From positions 72,415-136,414 of the forward strand of contig NZ_LMHS01000002.1 of assembly GCF_001428485.1 (NCBI RefSeq): a stretch of DNA of 64,000 nt, in the 5' to 3' direction. The position numbers were made by a program, and so were the translations under genes. Shown in pieces: positions 18,385 through 27,196 of the stretch (positions are counted from its first letter, which is position 1; the number at the start of each line of letters is the position of its first letter). The notes under the pieces were generated by a model. It worked only from the letters and a program-made list of their open reading frames with translations, was not told the origin of the DNA and made no database searches. The DNA comes from Microbacterium sp. Root180. GTDB lineage: Bacteria; Actinomycetota; Actinomycetes; Actinomycetales; Microbacteriaceae.

Positions 18385-18954
18385 GTGGCGATCGAAGTCG
18401 TCCCGGCGACGACGTTCGCCGACGTGAAGACGATGGTCGGCCCGAAGCGCCCCGACGCGAACGTGTGCTGGTGCCTGAGCTACCGCGTGCCGGGCAAGGA
18501 GAATCTCGCCCTGCGCGGCACGGCGCGCGGCGACCGCGTGCGGGCACTGATGAAGGAGGGCCCGCCCGGGGTCCTCGCGTACGACGGCGACGAGGTCGTG
18601 GGGTGGGCGGCCGTGCATCCGCGTGCCGACACCTCGTTCGCGACGAATCGCCGGATCCCGCACGTCGACGATGTCGACGTCTGGTCGGTGTGGTGCATCC
18701 GCGTGCGTCCGGGCCATCGAGGTGAGGGAATCTCGCACGCTCTCCTTGCGGGCGCCGTCGAGTTCGCTCGCGACCGCGGGGCCCCTGCCGTCGAGGGGTA
18801 TCCCGTCGACAACAAGGGCGAGAAGGTCGATCTGACGATGGCGTACGTGGGTACCCGCGCGCTGTTCCAGAAGGCGGGCTTCCGCAAGGCTGCCGACACC
18901 GAGTCGGTCCTGAACGGGTTCCCGCGGGTGCTCATGCGCCTCGACCTGGGCTGA
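18385..18954 (+). CDS. GNAT-family N-acetyltransferase
   Basis: Protein of 189 residues. The acetyl-CoA-binding core is visible as VWCIRVRPGHRGEGISHALLAGAVEFARDRGAPAVEGYPVDN, where the RPGHRGEGIS loop holds the pyrophosphate. The C-terminal GTRALFQKAGFRKA segment is also typical. The N-terminal NVCWCLSYRVPGKEN resembles a widespread actinobacterial GNAT subfamily of unknown substrate. GTG start one base after the DinB-like gene, so the two are probably co-transcribed. Confidence 0.82.
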   Translation: MAIEVVPATTFADVKTMVGPKRPDANVCWCLSYRVPGKENLALRGTARGDRVRALMKEGPPGVLAYDGDEVVGWAAVHPRADTSFATNRRIPHVDDVDVWSVWCIRVRPGHRGEGISHALLAGAVEFARDRGAPAVEGYPVDNKGEKVDLTMAYVGTRALFQKAGFRKAADTESVLNGFPRVLMRLDLG

Positions 18955-19057
18955 ACGCGGGATCCGCAGTCTCACCCTCAACTCGAAGGTCACGCGACCT
19001 GCGCGCGCAATCGTGCGGGATGCGCGCGCGGCCGTCCGCGACGTCGGCGGCGCTCCC

Positions 19058-19063
19058 TAGACT
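19058..19063 (+). promoter_or_regulatory. -10-like hexamer TAGACT before dnaE
   Basis: TAGACT ends six bases before the GTG start of dnaE with no Shine-Dalgarno sequence in between. A leaderless transcript is inferred. Confidence 0.5.
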
Positions 19064-19069
19064 CGGTCC

Positions 19070-22000
19070 GTGGCATCCGACTCCTTCGTTCACCTGCACG
19101 TGCACAGCGAGTACTCGATGCTCGACGGAGCAGCCCGCATCGGGCCGATGGTGCAAGAGGCGGTCCGCCTCGAGATGCCGGCGATCGCGGTCACCGACCA
19201 CGGCAACACGTTCGCGGCCTACGAGTTCTACAAGACCGCGAAGGATGCCGGCATCAAGCCGATCATCGGCATCGAGGCCTACGTCACCCCGGGCACGCAT
19301 CGCTCCGACAAGGCGCGCGTGCGGTGGGGCACGCCCGAGCAGAACGACGACGACGTCTCGGGCGCGGGGGCATATACCCACATGACGCTGCTCTCGCACA
19401 GCACCGAGGGCATGCACAACCTCTTCCGGCTCTCGTCCTTGGCGAGCATGGAGGGCTACTACTTCAAGCCGCGGATGGACCGCGAGCTCCTTCAGAAGTA
19501 CGGCAAGGGGCTGATCGCCACGACCGGCTGCCCGTCCGGAGAGGTGCAGACGCGTCTGCGCCTGGGGCAGTACGACGCCGCGCGCGCCGCGGCGGCCGAG
19601 TTCCAGGATCTGTTCGGCAAAGAGAACTACTTCGCCGAGATCATGGATCACGGGCTGTCCATCGAGCGCCGCGTGATGACCGACCTGCTGAGGATCTCCA
19701 AAGATCTCGACATCCCCCTGGTCGCGACCAATGACCTCCACTACACCCACCAGCACGACGCGAACAGCCACGCCGCGCTGCTGTGCGTGCAGTCGGGTTC
19801 GACGCTGGACGATCCGAAGCGGTTCAAGTTCGACGGCGACGGCTACTACGTCAAGACGCCCGCCGAGATGCGACAGATCTTCCGCGATCACCCCGAGGCG
19901 TGCGACAACACGCTGCTGATCGCCGAGCGCTGCGACATCGAGTTCAACACGAGCGCCAACTACATGCCGCGCTTCCCGGTCCCCGCGGGCGAGACCGAAG
20001 AGTCCTGGTTCGTCAAGGAGGTCGAGAACGGCCTCCGCGTGCGGTACCCCGACGGAATCCCCGACGACGTGCGCACGCAGGCGGAGTACGAGACCGGCGT
20101 CATCGTGCAGATGGGGTTCCCCGGCTACTTCCTGGTCGTCGCCGACTTCATCAACTGGGCCAAGCGCAACGGCATCCGCGTCGGCCCCGGGCGCGGCTCG
20201 GGCGCGGGCTCGATGGCCGCGTACGCGATGCAGATCACCGACCTCGACCCGCTGAAGCACGGTCTCATCTTCGAGCGGTTCCTCAACCCGGACCGCGTCT
20301 CGATGCCCGACTTCGACGTCGACTTCGACGACCGTCGCCGTGGCGAGGTGATCCAGTACGTCACAGAGAAGTACGGCGACGAGCGCGTCGCCCAGATCGT
20401 GACCTACGGAACGATCAAGGCCAAGCAGGCGCTGAAGGACGCGGGTCGTGTGCTCGGCTTCCCGTTCAGCATGGGGGAGAAGCTCACCAAGGCGATGCCG
20501 CCGGCGGTGATGGGCAAGGACATGCCGCTGGAGGGCATGTTCGACAAGGACCACCCCCGCTTCAAGGAGGCGTCGGAGTTCCGCGCACTGATCGAGACGG
20601 ATGCCGAGGCCAAGACCGTCTTCGACACCGCGGTCGGCCTCGAGAACCTCAAGCGCCAATGGGGCGTGCATGCGGCCGGTGTGATCATGTCGAGCGAACC
20701 GCTGATCGACATCATCCCGATCATGCGCCGCGAGCAGGACGGCCAGATCGTCACGCAGTTCGACTACCCGGCATGCGAATCGCTGGGCCTCATCAAGATG
20801 GACTTCCTGGGGTTGCGCAACCTCACGATCATCAACGACGCCCTCGACAACATCGCTGCCAACCGCGGTCATCCGCTGGTCCTCGAAGACCTCGACCTCG
20901 ATGACAGGGAGTCGTACGAGCTCCTCGGCCGCGGCGACACGCTCGGCGTGTTCCAACTCGACGGCGGACCCATGCGCTCGCTGCTGCGACTGATGAAGCC
21001 CGACAACTTCGAGGACATCTCGGCGGTCATCGCGCTGTACCGCCCGGGCCCGATGGGCGCCAACTCGCACATCAACTACGCACTGCGCAAGAACGGCCAG
21101 CAGGACATCACGCCGATCCACAAGGAGTTCGAGGAGTCGCTGGCGGACATCCTCGACACCAGTTACGGCCTGATCATCTATCAGGAGCAGGTGATGGCGA
21201 TCGCCCAGCGGGTCGCGGGCTTCAGCCTCGGCCAGGCCGACATCCTGCGACGCGCGATGGGAAAGAAGAAGAAGTCCGAGCTCGACAAGCAGTTCGAGGG
21301 CTTCGAAGCCGGCATGCATGCGAATGGCTACTCCGATGACGCCGTGCGCAAGCTCTGGGAGATCCTCCTGCCGTTCTCGGACTACGCGTTCAACAAGGCC
21401 CACTCGGCCGCGTACGGCCTCGTGTCGTACTGGACGGCGTATCTCAAGGCGCACTATCCGGCCGAGTACATGGCCGCGCTGCTCACCAGCGTCGGCGACT
21501 CGAAAGACAAGATGGCCGTCTATCTCAACGAGTGCCGTCGCATGGGAATCAAGGTGCTCCCGCCCGATGTCGGTCAGTCGATCCGGTACTTCGCGGCCGT
21601 CGGCGAAGACATCCGATTCGGACTCGGCGCCGTTCGCAACGTCGGCGCCAATGTGGTGGACGGGATCGTGGCATCCCGCTCCGACGAAGGATTCAGCAGC
21701 TTCCACGACTTCCTCGCGAAGGTGCCCGCGCACGTCTCGAACAAGCGCACGGTCGAGTCCCTGATCAAGGCCGGCGCCTTCGACTCGCTCGGCTCGACCC
21801 GCCGCGCGCTCATGGAGATCCACGAGGACGCCACCGAAGCCGCGGTGGAGACCAAGCGGAAGGCGGCGACGGGCGCGATCGGCTTCGACTTCGACAGCCT
21901 CTACGACGAGGCCGAGGAGGTCATGCCGGCGAAGGTTCCGGAACGCCCGGAGTGGGTCAAGAAGGACAAACTGGCGTTCGAGCGCGAGATGCTGGGGCTC

Positions 22001-22588
22001 TACGTCTCAGACCACCCGCTCGCGGGCCTCGAGATCCCGCTCGCCAAGCACGCGTCGACGAGCATCCACGACCTGCTCTCCTCCGAGGATGTGGACGACG
22101 GCGACCAGGTGACCGTCGCCGGCCTCGTGACCAGCGTTCAGCACCGCGTCGCCAAGGCCAGCGGCAACCCGTACGGCATGATCACCGTCGAGGATTTCAA
22201 CGGCGAGGTGACGGTGATGTTCATGGGGAAGACCTACACCGAATTCGCGTCGATGCTCGTCGCCGACTCGATCCTGGTCGTGCGCGGGCGCGTGTCACGG
22301 CGCGACGACGGACTGAATCTCCATGCGCAGTCGGCGTTCGCACCCGATCTCGGGACGATGGATGCTTCTGGCCCGCTCGTCCTGGTCATCCCGGAGCGCC
22401 GAGCCAGCGAGGTTCTCGTGGCGGAGCTGCGCCAGATGCTCGACCGGCACAAGGGCGACACCGAGGTGACGGTGAAGCTCCATGCCGGACCGGTCGCCAA
22501 GGTGTTCGACGTGCCCCACCCGGTGCGTCTCACCGCCGACCTGTACGGCGAGCTCAAGGGACTGCTCGGGCCGCAGTGCCTCGGCTGA
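19070..22588 (+). CDS. dnaE: DNA polymerase III alpha subunit DnaE
   Basis: Replicative polymerase of 1172 residues. The N-terminal PHP domain (HLHVHSEYSMLDGAARI) is at residues 5-25. The palm aspartates lie in MPDFDVDFDDRRR. Family blocks GPGRGSGAGSMAAYA and YRPGPMGANSHI are present, followed by the helix-hairpin-helix region. A C-terminal OB-fold (about 990-1070, VTVAGLVTSVQHRVAKASGNPYGMITVEDFNGEVTVMFM) is present. Length and architecture match DnaE1, the essential replicase in actinobacteria, rather than the error-prone DnaE2. The start is GTG. Confidence 0.96.
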   Translation: MASDSFVHLHVHSEYSMLDGAARIGPMVQEAVRLEMPAIAVTDHGNTFAAYEFYKTAKDAGIKPIIGIEAYVTPGTHRSDKARVRWGTPEQNDDDVSGAGAYTHMTLLSHSTEGMHNLFRLSSLASMEGYYFKPRMDRELLQKYGKGLIATTGCPSGEVQTRLRLGQYDAARAAAAEFQDLFGKENYFAEIMDHGLSIERRVMTDLLRISKDLDIPLVATNDLHYTHQHDANSHAALLCVQSGSTLDDPKRFKFDGDGYYVKTPAEMRQIFRDHPEACDNTLLIAERCDIEFNTSANYMPRFPVPAGETEESWFVKEVENGLRVRYPDGIPDDVRTQAEYETGVIVQMGFPGYFLVVADFINWAKRNGIRVGPGRGSGAGSMAAYAMQITDLDPLKHGLIFERFLNPDRVSMPDFDVDFDDRRRGEVIQYVTEKYGDERVAQIVTYGTIKAKQALKDAGRVLGFPFSMGEKLTKAMPPAVMGKDMPLEGMFDKDHPRFKEASEFRALIETDAEAKTVFDTAVGLENLKRQWGVHAAGVIMSSEPLIDIIPIMRREQDGQIVTQFDYPACESLGLIKMDFLGLRNLTIINDALDNIAANRGHPLVLEDLDLDDRESYELLGRGDTLGVFQLDGGPMRSLLRLMKPDNFEDISAVIALYRPGPMGANSHINYALRKNGQQDITPIHKEFEESLADILDTSYGLIIYQEQVMAIAQRVAGFSLGQADILRRAMGKKKKSELDKQFEGFEAGMHANGYSDDAVRKLWEILLPFSDYAFNKAHSAAYGLVSYWTAYLKAHYPAEYMAALLTSVGDSKDKMAVYLNECRRMGIKVLPPDVGQSIRYFAAVGEDIRFGLGAVRNVGANVVDGIVASRSDEGFSSFHDFLAKVPAHVSNKRTVESLIKAGAFDSLGSTRRALMEIHEDATEAAVETKRKAATGAIGFDFDSLYDEAEEVMPAKVPERPEWVKKDKLAFEREMLGLYVSDHPLAGLEIPLAKHASTSIHDLLSSEDVDDGDQVTVAGLVTSVQHRVAKASGNPYGMITVEDFNGEVTVMFMGKTYTEFASMLVADSILVVRGRVSRRDDGLNLHAQSAFAPDLGTMDASGPLVLVIPERRASEVLVAELRQMLDRHKGDTEVTVKLHAGPVAKVFDVPHPVRLTADLYGELKGLLGPQCLG

Positions 22589-22627
22589 CACCGCGCCGCA
22601 TCTCATTTCCGTCTCATATGGCGTGAG

Positions 22628-22633
22628 TAGCAT
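22628..22633 (+). promoter_or_regulatory. -10-like hexamer TAGCAT upstream of the 22676 gene
   Basis: TAGCAT lies 42 bases before the GTG at 22676, with TTTCCG 16 bases upstream as a weak -35. The gene has a GGAAGGGA ribosome site, so this would be a conventional leadered promoter. Confidence 0.35.
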
Positions 22634-22675
22634 GACAACGACGTATGCCGCCGAGAGCGGCCGGAAGGGAGTACC

Positions 22676-23638
22676 GTGACGGACGACCAGCTGGATGAGG
22701 ATTTCGAGGTCGAAGAGACTGTCGTGCGGTCCGACGAGGCCCCGCAGTACGGCGTCGGGCCGTTCTCGATCCGCGAGGTGGCCATCGCCGGAGTCTGGCT
22801 CGTCGCGTTCGTCGTCTCGTTCTTCTCGATCAGCGTCGGACGCTTCGAGTCGGTGTGGACGTCGGCGATCCTCTGGATCCTCGCGATCGCCGTGCCGACC
22901 GTCGCGGTGTTCCTGATCGCGCTGCGACGCCTGTCGCCGCAGGGCATCCGGCGGGTCGGATCGCTCGGCATCGACCAGTTCGCCTCCGTCGCCTTCTCGG
23001 TGGCGGCGGTCGTCTGGTTGCAGCTGATCTGGGAGACGGTCGAGTTCGCGATCGAGACCGGCGCCTGGGCGCGCTCGTGGGTCATCTGGGTCGAAGGCGT
23101 GCTCATGCTCGCCGGTGTCGTGCTGACCGTTTTCGCCCCGCTGATCCCTGTCCTCTGCGAGGACTTCCGCGGCCGCCCCGAGGTGCCCGCCCACCGCAGT
23201 GCGCGCCCGATCCGTCCGGTGTCGCCGCGTCCCGCGCGTGCGCCCCGCACGTCGGAAGCCGACGCGTCCGACATCAGCCCGTACGCGCCCGCGCCCGACG
23301 TCCCGTCGCCCTACGCATCCTCCGATGCGCCGGCTCCGGCCGAACCGACCGCCGACACCAGCGCGTTCGCGCCCGCGCACTCGCGTGACACCTTCGAGCG
23401 CGTTGCGGAGCCCTCCTCGACCGTCGAGCCCGCCGCCGAACCCGCTCGTCACCAGGCTTTCTGGGCACTCGTGCCCGAAGAGCGCGACGTCGTCGACGAG
23501 ATCGGAATCCCGGTCTTCCGCATCGGACCGTCCGCGTGGGCTCTCGTGATCGAAGACCGCGGCGAGGCGTTCGTCGTGCGGCACGAGGACGGTCGCATCG
23601 GGTACCTGCACGACGTCTCCGACGTCACACGCGGGTGA
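22676..23638 (+). CDS. Membrane protein of unknown function
   Basis: Protein of 320 residues that I do not recognise. The acidic N-terminus (about 1-35) is followed by four predicted membrane helices (about 39-55, 60-82, 100-122 and 135-156). A Pro/Ala/Ser-rich disordered linker (about 165-255) follows. A soluble C-terminal module of about 60 residues (AFWALVPEERDVVDEIGIPVFRIGPSAWALVIEDRGEAFVVRHEDGR) resembles a small beta-rich domain. A GGAAGGGA ribosome site precedes the GTG. It lies between dnaE and hisD with no operon partner. Confidence 0.75.
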   Translation: MTDDQLDEDFEVEETVVRSDEAPQYGVGPFSIREVAIAGVWLVAFVVSFFSISVGRFESVWTSAILWILAIAVPTVAVFLIALRRLSPQGIRRVGSLGIDQFASVAFSVAAVVWLQLIWETVEFAIETGAWARSWVIWVEGVLMLAGVVLTVFAPLIPVLCEDFRGRPEVPAHRSARPIRPVSPRPARAPRTSEADASDISPYAPAPDVPSPYASSDAPAPAEPTADTSAFAPAHSRDTFERVAEPSSTVEPAAEPARHQAFWALVPEERDVVDEIGIPVFRIGPSAWALVIEDRGEAFVVRHEDGRIGYLHDVSDVTRG

Positions 23639-23656
23639 ACCCCGTCAGCCCCGCGC

Positions 23657-23662
23657 TAGCGT
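23657..23662 (+). promoter_or_regulatory. -10-like hexamer TAGCGT before hisD
   Basis: TAGCGT ends six bases before the hisD ATG. The AGAAGG between them is too close to act as a normal ribosome site, so a leaderless mRNA is inferred. Confidence 0.45.
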
Positions 23663-23668
23663 AGAAGG

Positions 23669-24970
23669 ATGCTCCGCACGATCGACCTGCGCGGGCGCGT
23701 GCTCACTCCCGCCGAGCTGCTCGCGACCGTTCCGCGGGCGACCGCGGCCCGCGAGGAGGCGCTCGCGACCGCTGCCCGCATCGTGGCCGACGTCGCCTCG
23801 CATGGCGAGACGGCGCTGCGCGACCAGGCAGAACAGTTCGACGGCGTCGCTGGTCACGACATCCGGGTCCCGTCCTCGCACGTCGATGAGGCCGTCGCGG
23901 CGCTCGACCCGGCGGTGCGCGCCGCTCTCGAAGAGGCGATCGCACGGGTGCGGGAGGCATCCGCTGCCCAGGTGCCGGGGCAGGTCACCACCGTGCTCGG
24001 AGCGGGCGCACACGTGACCCAGCGCTGGCAGCCGGTGCGCCGGGTCGGCCTCTACGTTCCCGGCGGCAAGGCGGTGTACCCGTCGAGCGTCGTCATGAAC
24101 GTCGTTCCCGCGCAGGTCGCCGGAGTGTCCGAGATCGCGCTCGCGTCACCGCCCCAGCGCGATCACGCCGGACGCGTGCACCCCGTGATCCTCGCCGCGG
24201 CGCGCCTGCTCGGCGTCGACGAGGTCTACGCGATGGGCGGTGCGGGCGCGATCGGGGCGCTCGCGCACGGGGTCGCGGCGCTCGGTCTCGAACCGGTCGA
24301 CGTCGTCACCGGTCCGGGCAACAACTTCGTCGCTGCGGCCAAGCGTGCGGTGGCGGGGCTGGTAGGGACGGATTCCGAGGCCGGCGCGACCGAGATCCTC
24401 ATCGTCGCCGACGACAGCGCGGACCCGCGCCTGGTGTCCGCGGACCTCATCAGCCAGGCCGAGCACGACGAGCAGGCCTCGGCGGTCCTCGTGACGACAT
24501 CGGAGGCTCTCGCGCAGGCCGTGGCGGCGGACGTCGTGCCGCGCGCGACGGCCACGCGCCACGCACGGCGCGTGGCGGCGGCGCTGGCAGGCCCGCAGTC
24601 CGCCATCGTGCTGGTCGACGACCTCGCCGTCGCGACCGCCTTCAGCAACGCCTACGCGCCCGAGCACCTCGAGCTGCACCTGGTCGATCCGCGCCCGGAG
24701 GACTTCGTCCACGCGGGGGCGGTGTTCGTCGGCCCGGACTCGCCCGTGAGCCTCGGCGACTACCTCGCCGGCAGCAATCACGTGCTTCCGACGGGGGGTC
24801 AGGCACGGTACTCGGCGGGTCTGTCCGCGGCGACCTTCCTTCGGCCGCAGCAGGTGATCGAGTACGACAGGGCCGCGCTCGCCGAGGTGCGCGACGCCAT
24901 CGTCGTCCTCGCCGAGGCCGAGGCTCTCCCCGCCCACGGCGAAGCCGTCGTCGCCCGCTTCGAGGCCTGA
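23669..24970 (+). CDS. hisD: Histidinol dehydrogenase HisD
   Basis: NAD- and zinc-dependent enzyme of 433 residues catalysing the last two steps of histidine synthesis, L-histidinol to L-histidine. Family signatures are YVPGGKAVYPSSVVMNVVPA, GPGNNFVAAAKRAV, the SEAGATEILIVADDSADPRLVSADLISQAEHDEQA block with zinc and catalytic residues, and LSAATFLRPQQV at the end. The other his genes are not in this window; hisD usually leads a his operon but here is followed by nrdR. Confidence 0.95.
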   Translation: MLRTIDLRGRVLTPAELLATVPRATAAREEALATAARIVADVASHGETALRDQAEQFDGVAGHDIRVPSSHVDEAVAALDPAVRAALEEAIARVREASAAQVPGQVTTVLGAGAHVTQRWQPVRRVGLYVPGGKAVYPSSVVMNVVPAQVAGVSEIALASPPQRDHAGRVHPVILAAARLLGVDEVYAMGGAGAIGALAHGVAALGLEPVDVVTGPGNNFVAAAKRAVAGLVGTDSEAGATEILIVADDSADPRLVSADLISQAEHDEQASAVLVTTSEALAQAVAADVVPRATATRHARRVAAALAGPQSAIVLVDDLAVATAFSNAYAPEHLELHLVDPRPEDFVHAGAVFVGPDSPVSLGDYLAGSNHVLPTGGQARYSAGLSAATFLRPQQVIEYDRAALAEVRDAIVVLAEAEALPAHGEAVVARFEA

Positions 24971-24987
24971 CCCGCGCCGCCGAGGCG

Positions 24988-24993
24988 TAGTCT
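24988..24993 (+). promoter_or_regulatory. -10-like hexamer TAGTCT before nrdR
   Basis: TAGTCT ends nine bases before the nrdR ATG, which has no Shine-Dalgarno sequence. A leaderless or near-leaderless transcript is inferred. Confidence 0.42.
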
Positions 24994-25002
24994 GTCCCTG
25001 CC

Positions 25003-25482
25003 ATGCACTGTCCGTTCTGCCGCCACCCCGATTCCCGCGTCATCGACTCGCGCACGAGCGACGACGGGCTCAGCATCCGCCGTCGTCGTCAGTGCCCCGA
25101 ATGCGGCGGACGCTTCACGACGGTCGAGACGGCGAGCCTCAACGTCATCAAGCGCTCCGGTGTCATCGAGCCCTTCAGCCGCGAGAAGGTCATGTCGGGC
25201 GTGCGCAAGGCCTGCCAGGGACGCCCCGTCACAGAAGCCGACCTCGCGGTGCTGGCGCAGACCGTCGAGGAGACGGTGCGACAGACCGGCGCCTCGCAGC
25301 TCGATACCAACGAGATCGGCCTCGCGATCCTCGGCCCGCTGCGCGAGCTCGACGAGGTCGCCTACCTGCGCTTCGCGAGCGTCTACCAGGCCTTCGACTC
25401 CCTGGAGGATTTCGAGTCCGCCATCGAGCAGCTGCGGGCCGACCACCAGCTGTCGGCGCCGGCCGAGGCATCCGTCGACTGA
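25003..25482 (+). CDS. nrdR: Transcriptional repressor NrdR
   Basis: Repressor of ribonucleotide reductase genes, 159 residues. The N-terminal zinc ribbon has CPFC at residues 3-6 and CPEC about 30 residues later. An ATP-cone domain follows ([29 protein letters not shown]), which senses the ATP/dATP ratio. The [25 protein letters not shown] block closes the domain. No nrd genes are present here, so it acts at distant targets. Confidence 0.96.
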   Translation: MHCPFCRHPDSRVIDSRTSDDGLSIRRRRQCPECGGRFTTVETASLNVIKRSGVIEPFSREKVMSGVRKACQGRPVTEADLAVLAQTVEETVRQTGASQLDTNEIGLAILGPLRELDEVAYLRFASVYQAFDSLEDFESAIEQLRADHQLSAPAEASVD

Positions 25483-25513
25483 CATCGCGTCGGGCCGCCG
25501 CAAGGCGACCGGC

Positions 25514-25519
25514 TAGCCT
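25514..25519 (+). promoter_or_regulatory. -10-like hexamer TAGCCT before pyrD
   Basis: TAGCCT ends seven bases before the pyrD ATG. The intervening GGAACCG is not a convincing ribosome site, so a leaderless transcript is inferred. Confidence 0.48.
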
Positions 25520-25526
25520 GGAACCG

Positions 25527-26555
25527 ATGTATCCCCTCCTCTTCCGGACCGTGCTGTCGCGCATGGATCCCGAGACCGCGCACCATGGCGCCATGACCGT
25601 GATCCGCGTCCTCGGCGTGGCCCCGTTCTCGTGGCTGGCACGTGCCCTCACGCGCCCCGATCCCGACCTGGCGGTGACCGCGCTCGGCCTGCGCTTCGAC
25701 TCGCCGTTCGGCGTCGCGGCGGGCTTCGACAAGGACGTGAAAGGCGCTGCCGGTCTGTTCGCCCTGGGATTCGGGCACGTCGAGGTCGGCACGCTTACCG
25801 CGATCCCGCAGGAGGGCAACCCCCGCCCTCGCCTGTTCCGCCTCATCCACGATCGTGCGGTCGTCAACCGGATGGGCTTCAACAACCACGGCGCCGAAGC
25901 CGCGGCGGTGCGCCTCGAGAAGCTCCGCCGTCGCCGCCGGCGCGGAGTCCTCGGCGTCAACATCGGCAAGAGCCGCGTCGTCGATGTCGAGAACGCGACG
26001 GCCGACTACGTGCGCAGCGCGACGCTGCTCGCGCCGCTCGCGGACTATCTCGTCGTGAACGTGTCGTCGCCGAACACCCCCGGACTCCGCGGGCTTCAGG
26101 CCGTCGAGACCCTGCGTCCGCTGCTCGAGGCCGTGCGCGACGCCGCCGGGGCCACACCGCTGCTCGTCAAGATCGCGCCCGACCTGCCCGACGAGGAGGT
26201 CACCGCTGTCGCGGGGCTCGCCGTCGATCTCGGTCTGGCCGGACTCATCGCCACCAACACGACGATCTCGCGCGACGGACTCGCGACAGACCCGTCGGTC
26301 GTCGCGGCCGCAGGGGACGGCGGGCTGTCAGGCGCACCGCTCAAGGAGCGCGCTCTCGCGGTCCTCCGCCTCGTGCGGGCGGCGGTCCCGGCCGACTTCT
26401 GCGTGATCTCCGTCGGCGGCGTGGAGACCGCTCGAGACGTGCAGGAGCGGCTGGATGCCGGAGCCGCCCTCGTGCAGGGCTACACGGCCTTCCTCTACCG
26501 AGGGCCGCTGTGGGCTCGCCAGATCAACCGAGGTCTGCGCGACCCGTCCCGCTGA
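25527..26555 (+). CDS. pyrD: Dihydroorotate dehydrogenase, quinone-dependent (class 2) PyrD
   Basis: Membrane-associated flavoenzyme of 342 residues that oxidises dihydroorotate to orotate and passes electrons to quinone. The N-terminal extension (YPLLFRTVLSRMDPETAHHGAM) is the class 2 membrane-binding region. FMN-site blocks are FGVAAGFDKD, RMGFNNHGAEA and IATNTTISRDGL. The catalytic serine lies in NVSSPNTPGLRGLQ, and SVGGVETARDVQERLDAGAALVQGYTAFLYRGP is the phosphate-binding end. It converges with the DUF3043 gene, only 5 bases apart. Confidence 0.95.
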   Translation: MYPLLFRTVLSRMDPETAHHGAMTVIRVLGVAPFSWLARALTRPDPDLAVTALGLRFDSPFGVAAGFDKDVKGAAGLFALGFGHVEVGTLTAIPQEGNPRPRLFRLIHDRAVVNRMGFNNHGAEAAAVRLEKLRRRRRRGVLGVNIGKSRVVDVENATADYVRSATLLAPLADYLVVNVSSPNTPGLRGLQAVETLRPLLEAVRDAAGATPLLVKIAPDLPDEEVTAVAGLAVDLGLAGLIATNTTISRDGLATDPSVVAAAGDGGLSGAPLKERALAVLRLVRAAVPADFCVISVGGVETARDVQERLDAGAALVQGYTAFLYRGPLWARQINRGLRDPSR

Positions 26556-26560
26556 GCGCG

Positions 26561-27151
26561 TCAGACCGGGCGCTGGCCGCGCTTGACCTGCGGCTTGGGA
26601 AGACGGAGGAAGCGCATCTGCACGGTGCGCATCGCCGCGTACCAGCCGAGGCCCTTCTCGATCTTGTCGGCCCCGAACTTCGCCTTCACCGCACGCTTGA
26701 CCATGATCGACGTCAGCACCATGTCGCCGATGACGAAGAAGATGAAGATCCAGAGGGCGACGAACGAGTAGAACTGCACGTCGCGCAGCGGGATGAACGT
26801 CGCGAGGATGACGACCACCATGGCGGGCATGACGGCTTCGCCGAGGTGCCAGCCGCCGTCGACGTAGTCCCGCACGAACTTGCGCTGCGCACCCTGGTCG
26901 CGCGCCGGGAGGTACTTGGGGTCACCGGCGGCCATGCCGACCCGCGCCTTCTCGCGCTGCGTCTGCAGCTCGGCGCGCTGACGCGCCTTGGCCTCTTTGG
27001 TGTCGGGCACGAGGGGGCGCTTGCGGGCGGCCTCCTGCTCGGCGCGGCTCGGCGTCGCGCGGCCCTTTCCGCCGGGGATCGGGGCGCCGTTCAGCGTGGT
27101 CCCCTCGGAGGGTACGTCGTTCGACGCGGGTGCTGCGGAGTTCTTGGCCAC
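26561..27151 (-). CDS. DUF3043 family membrane protein
   Basis: Actinobacterial protein of 196 residues, function unknown. A charged N-terminal half rich in Lys, Arg and Glu contains KEAKARQRAELQTQREKARVG and PKYLPARDQGAQRKFVRDYVDGGWHLGEAVMP, the best conserved stretch of the family. Two membrane helices follow (about 114-132 and 138-160), then a basic tail. The GTG start has GAGG about eight bases upstream. It is divergent from the M20 peptidase gene, sharing a gap of only 45 bases. Confidence 0.85.
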   Translation of the reverse strand: MAKNSAAPASNDVPSEGTTLNGAPIPGGKGRATPSRAEQEAARKRPLVPDTKEAKARQRAELQTQREKARVGMAAGDPKYLPARDQGAQRKFVRDYVDGGWHLGEAVMPAMVVVILATFIPLRDVQFYSFVALWIFIFFVIGDMVLTSIMVKRAVKAKFGADKIEKGLGWYAAMRTVQMRFLRLPKPQVKRGQRPV

Positions 27152-27183
27152 GATGATCCTCAGTGCGGGAGATGGGGTGCACT

Positions 27184-27189
27184 TAAGAT
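27184..27189 (+). promoter_or_regulatory. -10-like hexamer TAAGAT before the M20 peptidase
   Basis: TAAGAT ends seven bases before the ATG at 27197, in the short divergent gap with the DUF3043 gene. There is no ribosome site, consistent with leaderless transcription. Confidence 0.45.
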
Positions 27190-27196
27190 TACCCGC

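Noticed and set aside
18932..21823. Long - strand open frame opposite dnaE (963 codons)
   Set aside because: Antisense shadow of a GC-rich gene; no plausible start signal or domain.
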